Origin: an alpha proteobacterium BAL199
GTDB taxonomy: Bacteria > Pseudomonadota > Alphaproteobacteria > Thalassobaculales > Thalassobaculaceae
Direction of reading: 5' to 3'
Length of the DNA stretch: 64,000 bases
Assembly (NCBI GenBank): GCA_000171835.1
Contig: ABHC01000008.1
Coordinates: forward strand, 124,001 to 188,000
Within the stretch, counting starts at the first letter, position 1; the number at the start of each line of letters is the position of its first letter. The notes under the pieces are model-generated. The model was given only the letters and a program-made list of their open reading frames with translations, did not search any database and had not been told where the DNA came from. The position numbers and the translations under genes were made by a program. Shown here one piece after another: positions 1 through 7,556 of this stretch.

Positions 1-408
1 GAAATCCTTCCGGCGGATGTAGTCGAGGATGTAGAGGTTCAGCGCGATATTGACGCACACCACCGCGAGCGCCCGGAACTGCAATGAAGCTATGAACGGG
101 ATCGTCGCCTCGGTGATCATCAAAAGAGACGCCGCCACCATGAACAGGCAGCCGGCCGAGAACACCCACTTCCGCCGGACCACACGGATCACCAAGGGAA
201 CGGCGAAACTCGCCAGAAGCGCCAGCACCCCGATCGTGGTGTAGGTGATCGAGACATTCCGGGCCGAACCCAACAGCTCATAGGCTTCCAACGGAATGAT
301 GCCGGCAATCAGCGACCGCGAAAACGCCTCGGTCGCCGACAGAATCGCAAAAACGTTCGCGCCGGGTCGATCGACGACCCGCAGCCACATGGGAAAGCGG
401 ATTTCCAT
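1..408 (-). CDS. MFS-like membrane transporter, N-terminal part (runs off the window)
   Basis: The reverse strand is open from an ATG at 408 to the window edge, giving 136 residues without a stop; the C-terminus lies outside. The peptide starts MEIRFPMWLRVVDRPGANVF and has about four hydrophobic stretches (roughly residues 18-42, 57-76, 83-105 and 112-128). The second and third are separated by a short basic loop (RVVRRKW), as between helices 2 and 3 of major facilitator transporters. That loop and the helix spacing are the only grounds for the family; no substrate can be inferred. A second ATG at codon 7 is possible. It diverges from the MmcQ-like gene. Confidence 0.6.
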   Translation of the reverse strand, partial: MEIRFPMWLRVVDRPGANVFAILSATEAFSRSLIAGIIPLEAYELLGSARNVSITYTTIGVLALLASFAVPLVIRVVRRKWVFSAGCLFMVAASLLMITEATIPFIASLQFRALAVVCVNIALNLYILDYIRRKDF

Positions 409-645
409 GGGACCAGCTTACCGATCGAACAACACTCGGCCAGCCCGTTTGCGACACCTCAGCAACTCCAGGTCTGACGCAACGGATTGCGACGGTTGAC
501 GGTTCCACGCGGCCCTTTCAACCTCCGCGACTCGGGCCGCAGCCCCAACCGGGCCGGGTATCCCGCCCGGGATCGCTGGAGTATTTTCATCAACCCCGAA
601 CCGAGGCGCATCAGAACTACACGCCTGAACAAAGCCGGAGAACGC

Positions 646-1011
646 ATGACATACGACGAGTTCAACGTGTTCTGCGCGTCGCTGCATGCCACGACCCACG
701 TGGTGCAGTGGGGCGGCTCCGACGTCTGGAAGGTCGGCGGAAAGGTGTTCGCCATCGGTGGCTGGGACAAAGGCAAAGACCCCGCCTACACCTTCAAGGT
801 GTCCGAGATCGCCTATGAATTCCTGAAGGAACAGCCCGGCCTGCGGCCCGCGCCATACCTGGCGTCGCGTGGCATGAAGTGGATCCAGCACTACGGTACC
901 CCGGGCCTGAGCGACGAAGAGTTGAAGGAGTATCTGGGAGTGTCGCACCGCATCGTGGCCGGCGGGCTGACCAAGAAGCTGCGCCGAGAACTGAACCTCT
1001 ACATCGAATGA
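646..1011 (+). CDS. MmcQ/YjbR family protein
   Basis: A 121-residue protein starting MTYDEFNVFCASL. It has the compact MmcQ/YjbR (CyaY-like fold) pattern: an N-terminal helix, a W-x-VGGKVFAIGGW strand segment near residues 28-40, KVSEIAYEFL, and a C-terminal 'YLGVSHRIVAGGLTKKLR' helix. Length is normal for the family, which is thought to bind DNA although its role is unsettled. The ATG at 646 was chosen over upstream in-frame starts because GGAG sits about 7 bases before it and the homologous region begins there. It stands alone and converges with the anti-sigma gene. Confidence 0.8.
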   Translation: MTYDEFNVFCASLHATTHVVQWGGSDVWKVGGKVFAIGGWDKGKDPAYTFKVSEIAYEFLKEQPGLRPAPYLASRGMKWIQHYGTPGLSDEELKEYLGVSHRIVAGGLTKKLRRELNLYIE

Positions 1012-1020
1012 GGCGGCATC

Positions 1021-1347
1021 TCAGCGACGGGTGTCGGCGGAGTCCTCCTGCCGAGCCGCCAGAATCGCCTGGACCAGATCCTCGGGCACGCTCATCAGGG
1101 CCTGCTCATCGCTGTAGCGGATCGTGTCCCCCGCCAGCCGGCGTGCCTTGTCATAGGCTCGTAGATAGCGCCTGCAATGCGAACACAGCCGGGTATGCAG
1201 GTTGATCCGGTGCCGGTCGATCGGGCTGAGCGTTCCGTCCAGATAGTCGACCAGACCCGCCTCGAACTCCTCGCAGGTCATGGCACCGTGCAGGCCCCAA
1301 CTCATCCAGTGGCGGATCCGCTCCATCAGGCTGCGTTGCCGGCTCAT
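1021..1347 (-). CDS. Zinc-binding anti-sigma factor (zf-HC2)
   Basis: A 108-residue soluble protein with the zf-HC2 arrangement: MTCEEFEAGLVDYLDGTL near residues 23-40, then H51-x3-C55-x2-C58. There is no membrane helix, so it resembles cytoplasmic ZAS anti-sigma factors that release their sigma on a redox or zinc signal. Its ATG overlaps the sigma-factor stop (ATGA at 1344-1347), so the pair is translationally coupled; by family precedent it should bind and inhibit that sigma. The ATG at 1347 is preferred to one seven codons upstream because of this coupling. Confidence 0.8.
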   Translation of the reverse strand: MSRQRSLMERIRHWMSWGLHGAMTCEEFEAGLVDYLDGTLSPIDRHRINLHTRLCSHCRRYLRAYDKARRLAGDTIRYSDEQALMSVPEDLVQAILAARQEDSADTRR

Positions 1348-1994
1348 GCCGAGATGTCTCCCGTCCACAGCGGTTCGATCAGGCGCTTCAGGGTCGAGCG
1401 GGCGCGGTGCAGGCGAACCTTCATCGCGCCTTCGGCAATTCCCAACGCGTCAGCGGCCTCTTTGGTGCTCCAACCTTCGAGGTCCCGAAGCACCAATGCC
1501 GTTCGGTACCCATCAGGCAACATGTCGATCTTGCCGCGCACGAAATCCCGTACCCGCCGACGCTCCAACTCGCTTTCGGGATCGCCGTCCGGCACATCGA
1601 CCGTATCGCGCCGCCAGCCGTCGGCGTCGAAGCTCGGCAGCAGATCGTCGATCGGCGTCTCAGCCAGACGTCGCTGTTTGCGCAGCCGCATCAGGGCCGC
1701 GTTGATGGTGATGCGGTGCAACCAAGCACCAATAGAAGAGCGCGGCTCGAAACTGCCGATCGCCCGGAATGCCGACAAGAAGGCTTCCTGTACGCAGTCG
1801 TGGGCTGCCGCCTCGTCGCGCACCAGACGCCGGGCGGCTGCCAGCAATCGTCCGCTTTCACGCCGCACCAGGATCTCGAATGCGCGCTCGTCGCCAGCCT
1901 TTAGGCGGGCGACCAACGCACCCTCCTCGGCTTCGACGTCATCCTGCTGTAGAGACCCCTCGGTCGGCCGCACGCCCGCCCCATCCGATTTCAT
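1344..1994 (-). CDS. ECF-family RNA polymerase sigma factor
   Basis: A 216-residue group 4 sigma factor. Region 2 lies around residues 30-100 (DCVQEAFLSAFRAIGSF, then GAWLHRITINAALMRLRK). A linker follows, and region 4 spans about 150-210 with the helix-turn-helix (GWSTKEAADALGIAEGAMK, then VRLHRARSTLKR). No extra C-terminal domain is present. It is the upstream gene of a two-gene operon with a zf-HC2 anti-sigma factor, so release from that protein is the expected control. Target promoters cannot be read from the sequence. It is distinct from the ECF41 and ECF42 factors nearby. Confidence 0.88.
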   Translation of the reverse strand: MKSDGAGVRPTEGSLQQDDVEAEEGALVARLKAGDERAFEILVRRESGRLLAAARRLVRDEAAAHDCVQEAFLSAFRAIGSFEPRSSIGAWLHRITINAALMRLRKQRRLAETPIDDLLPSFDADGWRRDTVDVPDGDPESELERRRVRDFVRGKIDMLPDGYRTALVLRDLEGWSTKEAADALGIAEGAMKVRLHRARSTLKRLIEPLWTGDISA

Positions 1995-2048
1995 TGGCGC
2001 CCGAGCATCGCAGGGTGGAACGCCAACGCCAAGAGCCCGGTTGTCGGC

Positions 2049-3335
2049 CTAACCAGTACTCAATGCGTCCACTCGTCCTCGGCAGACGTTGGCTCGATCC
2101 AGCAACAGCGTTCGCTCGCGGGCATTGCGGGTGAGCGCCGCCGCCCGCTCGAACTCAGCCGAAGCCTCGGCCAACCGGCCGAGCTTCTCAAGCAAATCTC
2201 CGCGCACGCTCGGCAGTAGGTGGTACGAGCGCAGCATTGGGTCATGCGCCAGCGCATCCACCAGTTCAAGCCCGGCCGAGGCCCCGAACGCCATGCCCAC
2301 GGCGACCGCCCGGTTCAATTCGACCACCGGCGAGGGCGTCGCCAGAGCCAGAGCCTGATAGAACGCGGCGATGCTGATCCAATCTGTGTCCTGCGCCGTC
2401 AACGCCCGCGCGTGGCACGCCGCGATCTCCGCCTGCAGCGCATATGGACCGAGTCGTTCGCCAAGTGCCTCGGCGCGCGCCAGCGCGGCAAGTCCACGTT
2501 GGATCAGCAATTGGTCCCAGCGCGCCCGGTTCTGGGCCGGCAGCAGGACCGGCTCTCCGTCTGGCCCAACCCGGGCGCCCAGGCGCGACGCCTGGATCTC
2601 CATCAGCGCCACCAGACCGTGCACTTCCGACTCGTCGGGTGTCAGTTCGGCCAAGACCCGGCCCAACCGGAGTGCTTCCTCGCACAACGTCGGACGGGTC
2701 CAGTCGTCACCGGAGGTTGCCAGATAACCTTCGTTGAACACCAGGTAGATCACTTCCAGCACTGTCCCGAGCCGGGCGGCTCGGTCAACGCCTCGAGGGA
2801 TCTCAAACGCCAAGCCGGCGTTCGCAAGCGTCCGTTTCGCCCGCAGCATGCGCTGGGCGACAGTCGGTTCGGGGACCAGGAACGCGCGGGCGATCTCGTC
2901 GGTCGTCAGCCCGCAGAGCAACCGTAACGTCAGGGCGACCCGCGCCTCAGCAGACCGCACCGGATGGCACGCGGTGAACACCAGGCCCAGCAGATCGTCC
3001 CCGATATCGTCGTCCAGAGCTGCCTCAAGGTCCGAGACAGCCGCTTCTTGCCGGAACGCCAAGTCGCGGGCGATCTCGTCGTGCTTGACCTCCAGGCGCT
3101 GTCGTCGACGTATCCGGTCGATCGCCCGGCGCTTGGCCGTAACCATCAGCCATGCGCCGGGATTCTCCGGGACGCCAGCGTCGGGCCACCGTTCGAGCGC
3201 GGCGACAAGGGCGTCCTGCGCCAGTTCCTCCGCGAGACCGACGTCGCGCACCATGCGCACGAGGCTGGCGATCAACCTCGGCGACTCGATCCGCCAGATC
3301 GCGTCGATCGTTCGATGTGTCTGAACAGCCGTCAC
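2049..3335 (-). CDS. ECF42-type RNA polymerase sigma factor
   Basis: A 428-residue protein. The first ~190 residues are sigma regions 2 and 4 (LAEELAQDALVAALERWP; GAWLMVTAKRRAIDRIRRR; LCGLTTDEIARAFLVPEPTV). The long C-terminal extension (about 190-428) is the DUF6596/TPR-like domain typical of ECF42 factors (VYLVFNEGYLATSG; AEIAACHARA). This group carries no anti-sigma factor and is paired with a DGPF/YciI protein, which lies 68 bases upstream in the same direction. The start is a GTG at 3335, in frame with the first sigma helix. The role of the extension is not established for this protein. Confidence 0.88.
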   Translation of the reverse strand: MTAVQTHRTIDAIWRIESPRLIASLVRMVRDVGLAEELAQDALVAALERWPDAGVPENPGAWLMVTAKRRAIDRIRRRQRLEVKHDEIARDLAFRQEAAVSDLEAALDDDIGDDLLGLVFTACHPVRSAEARVALTLRLLCGLTTDEIARAFLVPEPTVAQRMLRAKRTLANAGLAFEIPRGVDRAARLGTVLEVIYLVFNEGYLATSGDDWTRPTLCEEALRLGRVLAELTPDESEVHGLVALMEIQASRLGARVGPDGEPVLLPAQNRARWDQLLIQRGLAALARAEALGERLGPYALQAEIAACHARALTAQDTDWISIAAFYQALALATPSPVVELNRAVAVGMAFGASAGLELVDALAHDPMLRSYHLLPSVRGDLLEKLGRLAEASAEFERAAALTRNARERTLLLDRANVCRGRVDALSTG

Positions 3336-3403
3336 GGCTGCGGATCAGACCATCGGCGATCCGGCGGAACAAGCCCGATATCGGCAACGTCAAGGCTGCG
3401 GCG

Positions 3404-3826
3404 TCAGCGCTTCTGTCCGACCGAGTCCTGCATGCCCGGCAGGCTCGCCGCAGCCTTCTGGACGTCTTCGGAGTAGTCGGACATCTCCTGGACCTGACGA
3501 ATCTCGATCGTCTCGTTGTCCGCCCCGGGGCAGCGCGATGCCCACTCGATCGCCTCCTCCCGCGACTTGACCTGGATCATCCAGTAACCGCCGACCACCT
3601 CCTTGGCCTCGGTGAACGGCCCGTCCGTCACCGTTGGTTTGCCGCCGGCAAAGCTGACCCGCGCACCCGCGGACGGCGGATGCAACCCGTCCAGCGCCAG
3701 CAATACCCCGGCTTTCTGCAGCGCCTCGTTGTACTTCATCATTGCTTCGACCCGGTCGACCGGAAGGTCAATGCCCGGCCCCGCCGTCTCGTACCCCTTG
3801 GGGATCATCAGCATCATGAAACGCAT
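3404..3826 (-). CDS. YciI-like DGPF-domain protein (ECF42 partner)
   Basis: A 140-residue YCII-related protein carrying the DGPF motif (TVTDGPFTEAKEVVGGYW, about residues 66-83) and a start of the form MRFMMLMIPKG. Proteins of this type are the conserved neighbours of ECF42 sigma factors, and here it lies just upstream of one on the same strand, so the two probably form an operon. The biochemical function is not known; a role as a sensor or as a target of the sigma factor is inference from conserved context. Confidence 0.85.
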   Translation of the reverse strand: MRFMMLMIPKGYETAGPGIDLPVDRVEAMMKYNEALQKAGVLLALDGLHPPSAGARVSFAGGKPTVTDGPFTEAKEVVGGYWMIQVKSREEAIEWASRCPGADNETIEIRQVQEMSDYSEDVQKAAASLPGMQDSVGQKR

Positions 3827-4045
3827 CGTGGTGTCTCCATCCGGTTAGGAGCATCGCTTCACACGGCGCTCTTCGGTCGCCAATGTCGGCTCTACCCTCT
3901 CAACGATCAGCGGCTCGCGGAAACGACACCATCGTCGGGAAAATTTCAACGGCCGGCAACGAACCGGTCAATTGTCCGGTTCTGGCCTCCTCGGTCTCGC
4001 TGTGTCAGCGTATCCTCTGGAATATGGACGCTCGAAAGGCCGCCC

Positions 4046-5218
4046 ATGAACATGCCGATCACCCGACCGGAATTCACCGCCGACCCGGCCAACCTGACCT
4101 TTGGCGCCGACGGAGTAACCGTCTCTTGGCCGCAGCGTTCCTGGACGTTCCACCCGATCTGGCTGCGCGAACAGTCCCGAGAGCCGTCCGCCCGTGACCA
4201 GGCGATCGGCCAACGCCTGTTCGATGCATGGCGCCTGCCCACCGACCTGCAGATCACCGCAGCAGACCTTGTTGATGATGCAATGACGGTGACGTTCAGC
4301 GACGGGCACCGCGCGTCCTACCCGCTCGATTTCCTGTTGCGGGAGAGCCGGTCAGCCGTTCCTGACGATCTGGTCGGCGCACCCCGTACCTGGGACTCAG
4401 CTCACGCACCGTCGCCACGCCTGGGCTGGACGGATGTCATGACCAGCGACCGTTCGGTGCTGGCGCTAGCCGACGCCTTAGCGGTCCACGGCTTCTGCCT
4501 CCTGACCGACGGTCCAACCGGCGTGGACGACGCCGAGGACATCGCCAACCGGTTCGGGCCGATCCGGCGCACCAACTGGGGCGGCGTCGCCGACATAAAA
4601 GTCATGGCTGACGCGGTCGACCTTAGCCAAACCAACCGCGAATTGGAGCCACACGCCGACAATCCCTACCGCCTGCCGGCCCCCGGCTACATCTTGCTGC
4701 ACTGCCTGCGAAACGACGCCGATGGCGGCGATTCGACCCTGGTCGACGGCTTCCACGTTGCCGAAATCCTGCGCCGCGACGATCCCGACGCCTTCGATGT
4801 GCTCACTACCACTGCGACCCGCTTCCGCTACGTCGATCCCGATACGGTGCTGGAACACTACGGCCCGTTGATCGAGTTGGCCCCCGACGGCAGCGTGCGC
4901 CGGCTGCGCTTCAACAACCGAACGGAGGAGCCACCGGCCCTGCCCGCCGGCCGACTGGCGGCCTACTATGCCGCCCGGCAGCGCTATGCAACGCTGCTGC
5001 ACGCCTCATCGAACACCCTGGTGTTCAAGCTCGAGCCGGGGCAACTGCTGATGATCAACAACTACCGCCTGCTGCACGGTCGACGCGGATACGCACTGGA
5101 AGCCGGTGGCCGTCACATGCGGCAGGCTTATCTGGACCGCGATTGCGTCGCCAGCCGCCAGAAGGTGCTGCGGCGACGGTTCGGCATGGACCTCGACCAT
5201 TGGAGGACGAGCGAATGA
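4046..5218 (+). CDS. tmpA: TmpA-like 2-oxoglutarate/Fe(II) hydroxylase (gamma-butyrobetaine hydroxylase family)
   Basis: A 390-residue TauD/BBOX-type dioxygenase. An N-terminal GBBH-like domain (about 1-100) has the family motif FHPIWLRE at 35-42 but no cysteines, so it cannot hold the zinc found there in BBOX. The catalytic jelly roll follows, with Fe ligands H203-x-D205 (EPHADNP) and distal H344 (LLHGR), and R359 placed to bind 2-oxoglutarate. Its stop overlaps the ATG of an HD-domain oxygenase (ATGA). A BBOX-like hydroxylase coupled to a PhnZ-like HD oxygenase is the signature of TmpA/TmpB, which hydroxylate and then cleave 2-trimethylaminoethylphosphonate. Alternatives are gamma-butyrobetaine or trimethyllysine hydroxylation. 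AAAGG precedes the ATG. Confidence 0.68.
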   Translation: MNMPITRPEFTADPANLTFGADGVTVSWPQRSWTFHPIWLREQSREPSARDQAIGQRLFDAWRLPTDLQITAADLVDDAMTVTFSDGHRASYPLDFLLRESRSAVPDDLVGAPRTWDSAHAPSPRLGWTDVMTSDRSVLALADALAVHGFCLLTDGPTGVDDAEDIANRFGPIRRTNWGGVADIKVMADAVDLSQTNRELEPHADNPYRLPAPGYILLHCLRNDADGGDSTLVDGFHVAEILRRDDPDAFDVLTTTATRFRYVDPDTVLEHYGPLIELAPDGSVRRLRFNNRTEEPPALPAGRLAAYYAARQRYATLLHASSNTLVFKLEPGQLLMINNYRLLHGRRGYALEAGGRHMRQAYLDRDCVASRQKVLRRRFGMDLDHWRTSE

Positions 5219-5817
5219 ACGAAATGACCACCGTCAGCTTCACCAAGATGAAGCACGGTACCCGCGACGACTATGACCTGCTCGGGCGCCACGAAGCCGA
5301 GTACGCCGCCGGCACCGCCGACCGACTGCTCGCACAACTCGCGAAGCTCGGGGACGGACTGTCCGGCTACAAGGTCAGCCGGCTGGAGCACTCGCTGCAG
5401 ACCGCGGCTCGCGCCGAGGCCGATGGCGCCGACATCGACTGGGTGGTCGCCGCCCTGCTGCACGACATCGGCGACGAGTTGGCACCGCACAATCACGACA
5501 GCTTCGCCGCCGACATCATCCGCCCGTTCGTGCGCGACCAGGTCAGCTGGGTGGTGCAGCATCACGGCATCTTCCAGATGGTCTACTACGCCCACCATTA
5601 CGACCGGGACCCGGAAGCCCGCCGCAAGCTCGCCGACCACCCCTGCTACCAGGACGCCGTCGACTTCTGCGAGCGCTGGGACCAGTCGAGCTTCGACCCG
5701 GACTATCCGACCCCGCCGCTGGAGCACTTCGCGTCAAAAGTGCGCGAGGTGTTCGCCCGTCCGGCCTGGGACGAGTCCGTGCTGCGCAAGGGTTTGCGGG
5801 AGCCGTTGGTGTCCTAG
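5215..5817 (+). CDS. tmpB: TmpB-like HD-domain diiron oxygenase (PhnZ-related)
   Basis: A 200-residue HD-domain protein. Likely metal ligands are H59 (RLEHSLQTA), H83-D84 (ALLHDIGDE), histidines in APHNHD (92-94), H116/H117 (VVQHHGI) and D157 (ERWDQ). The block from YKVSRLEHSLQ to ALLHDIGD is close to PhnZ, a mixed-valence diiron oxygenase that cleaves 1-hydroxy phosphonates, rather than to phosphohydrolase-type HD proteins. TmpB converts the TmpA product to glycine betaine and phosphate. Coupling to tmpA by ATGA supports that role. No phosphonate transporter or transcription factor is encoded next to the pair, so uptake would have to be encoded elsewhere. Another HD phosphohydrolase activity is not excluded. 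Confidence 0.66.
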   Translation: MNEMTTVSFTKMKHGTRDDYDLLGRHEAEYAAGTADRLLAQLAKLGDGLSGYKVSRLEHSLQTAARAEADGADIDWVVAALLHDIGDELAPHNHDSFAADIIRPFVRDQVSWVVQHHGIFQMVYYAHHYDRDPEARRKLADHPCYQDAVDFCERWDQSSFDPDYPTPPLEHFASKVREVFARPAWDESVLRKGLREPLVS

Positions 5818-5899
5818 ACGAACCGCGCGCGCCGACACCGAAAAGAGCCTTGTCAGCCGTGAGCATTCTTGGAGAACTAATCATCTTCGTTCAGAGCCT

Positions 5900-6064
5900 C
5901 TGATCCGGCGGCTCCCGGGTCTGTTCCGAATCGTCTGGGGCGCAGCGGCGTTGGCGCTGACCGCGATCGGAATAGGTTGCCTGACAGCCAACAATCCGAT
6001 CGCAGGATACGTTATTCTGGCGCTTGGATTGGTCAGCGGCGGTGTTGCGTTGCTGCGCCGCTGA
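5900..6064 (+). CDS. Possible small two-helix membrane protein (start uncertain)
   Basis: The last ~55 codons before the TAA at 6062-6064 read as a plausible small membrane protein: RRLPGLFRIVWGAAALALTA, a GC-containing turn with two Asn, then a second hydrophobic stretch ending GGVALLRR. Two helices joined by a short loop recall DUF2892-type proteins. There is no in-frame ATG; the position given is a CTG, and a GGAG lies too far upstream to settle the start. The reading frame continues upstream into tmpB out of frame, which is shadow. It may be a real unannotated peptide or chance. Confidence 0.3.
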   Translation: MIRRLPGLFRIVWGAAALALTAIGIGCLTANNPIAGYVILALGLVSGGVALLRR

Positions 6065-6113
6065 AGCTCCAAAGGCACCCTTTCACTGCTTCGATTGGTT
6101 GTCCCCGACACGC

Positions 6114-7010
6114 TCACGCCAGCCAAGCCTGTTCACGCTCGAGTCCGGCCAGTTTGTCCGGATTGCGAACGATGTAGATATCGGCCAGCCGACCCTCGGC
6201 GTCATAGCCGAAGGTCACGGACGCGCCGACATGGCCGTCACCGGAAATCAACAGAACGCCGCGGCCGCCGTTGATGTCAGCCGGCCGCCACTCGTATGGA
6301 CTCCAGTACCCACGCAACGAGCCCATGATGAACTCCAGCACCTCGCCCTTGCCACGCAGGGTACGCTGCAGGGTTGGAACCTTTCCGCCACCATCGGAGC
6401 AGAGCGAGACATCGTCTGACAGCATGGCTGCAAAACCACCGATCTCCCCGGTCAGCAGGGCGCTTTGAAACGCCGACAGAAGGGCTTCCTGGCGCTGCCG
6501 CGGAGCGAGATATCGGTTCGTTGACCGCCCGACGCTGGCCCGTGCCCTGGACACCAGCTTGCGGCAAGTGGCTTCCTGCAGGCCAAGGGACGTCGCGACA
6601 TCCTCGTACGATCTGTCGAAGATGTCGTGCAGCAGGTAGGCTGCCCGCTCCTTCGGGCTCAACCGCTCCAGCAGCAGCAGGAAGGCGGTCGACAGGCTGG
6701 AGGCGAGTTCCAGGGAGCTCTCGGGGGTTTCATCGGTCACCGTGTGGACGGGCTCCGGCAGCCATGTTCCGACATAATCCACGCGCTTGCGCCGAGCCGA
6801 TTTCAGAAGGTCCAGGCAATGCCGCGTGCAAGCGGTGGTCAGCCACGCCGCCGGATTGTCGATCGCGTTCACGTCGGCCCCGCGCCATTTCAGGAACGTC
6901 TCCTGGACCGCATCCTCGGCATCGGCAAGCGAGCCGAGGATGCGGTAGGCGAGCCCGAGCAGGTGTCGTCTGCGTTCCTCAAACAATGCCGCGCTGTCGG
7001 GACGGATCAT
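6114..7010 (-). CDS. ECF41-type RNA polymerase sigma factor (SigJ-like)
   Basis: A 298-residue factor. Sigma regions 2 and 4 occupy about residues 1-170 (LADAEDAVQETFLKWR; NPAAWLTTACTRHCLDLLK; SYEDVATSLGLQEATCRKLV). A WLPEP motif lies between them, and a SnoaL-like C-terminal domain carries the DGGGK motif and ends near NPDKL. WLPEP, DGGGK and NPDKL together mark ECF41, in which the C-terminal domain itself regulates the sigma. The gene lies directly after an AhpD/CMD-like gene (one base between its stop and this ATG), the usual ECF41 partner. No anti-sigma factor is present or expected. Confidence 0.9.
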   Translation of the reverse strand: MIRPDSAALFEERRRHLLGLAYRILGSLADAEDAVQETFLKWRGADVNAIDNPAAWLTTACTRHCLDLLKSARRKRVDYVGTWLPEPVHTVTDETPESSLELASSLSTAFLLLLERLSPKERAAYLLHDIFDRSYEDVATSLGLQEATCRKLVSRARASVGRSTNRYLAPRQRQEALLSAFQSALLTGEIGGFAAMLSDDVSLCSDGGGKVPTLQRTLRGKGEVLEFIMGSLRGYWSPYEWRPADINGGRGVLLISGDGHVGASVTFGYDAEGRLADIYIVRNPDKLAGLEREQAWLA

Positions 7011-7011
7011 G

Positions 7012-7443
7012 TCAGTGCGCCGAGATCTGGATGCGGTTCCACAGATTGATCATCGCTATCGAGGCCGTCAGGGCACCGACTTCCTCATCGCTGAAATGCT
7101 CGCGCAGTTCGGCCCGCAGGGATCCGTAATCGGCCCGGGGTTCGATCGTGGTCAGAGTCTCGGTCCACGCCAGTGCGGCCTTCTCACGGGCCGTGAAGTC
7201 GCTGACGTGCTCCCAGACGATCACGCGATCAAGACGGGCTTCTGTCTCGCCGTCCTCGCGGGCCTCGCGCAGGTGCATCTTGATGCAGAAGGCGCAGCCG
7301 TTGATCTGCGATGCCCGCAGCTGCACGAGATGGTGGATGGTCCGATCAAGGCCGTGAGTGTCCACAGCGGCGTGAACCTGGCCCAGGGCCTGGAGGACGT
7401 CGGGAACGGTCTTACCATAGCTGAACGGCTGGGAATTGTTCAC
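7012..7443 (-). CDS. Carboxymuconolactone decarboxylase/AhpD-like protein (ECF41 partner)
   Basis: A 143-residue CMD-family protein. It has the redox-type C-x-x-C followed by His (GCAFCIKMH, about residues 51-59), as in AhpD peroxidase-coupled proteins, flanked by helices LVQLRASQING and EREKAALAWTE-like segments. The GTG at 7443 is chosen because AAGGAAA lies about 6 bases upstream; the longer frame above it lacks family sequence. It is cotranscribed with the ECF41 sigma factor. ECF41 factors regularly neighbour and activate genes for CMD proteins, oxidoreductases or epimerases, so it is probably both partner and target. Confidence 0.85.
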   Translation of the reverse strand: MNNSQPFSYGKTVPDVLQALGQVHAAVDTHGLDRTIHHLVQLRASQINGCAFCIKMHLREAREDGETEARLDRVIVWEHVSDFTAREKAALAWTETLTTIEPRADYGSLRAELREHFSDEEVGALTASIAMINLWNRIQISAH

Positions 7444-7556
7444 GATCGTTTCCTTCTCTAGAGATACACAGATACCTCTATGACGAGCCAACCGTGCCGT
7501 TTGTGACACGTGGGCGGATTTGTTCGCCGACGGATACCACCGCCCAGGAAGACTCA

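Noticed and set aside
3152-4045. Long upstream extension of the tmpA reading frame
   Set aside because: It crosses the YciI and ECF42 genes in antisense; the conserved protein and its ribosome-binding site start at 4046.
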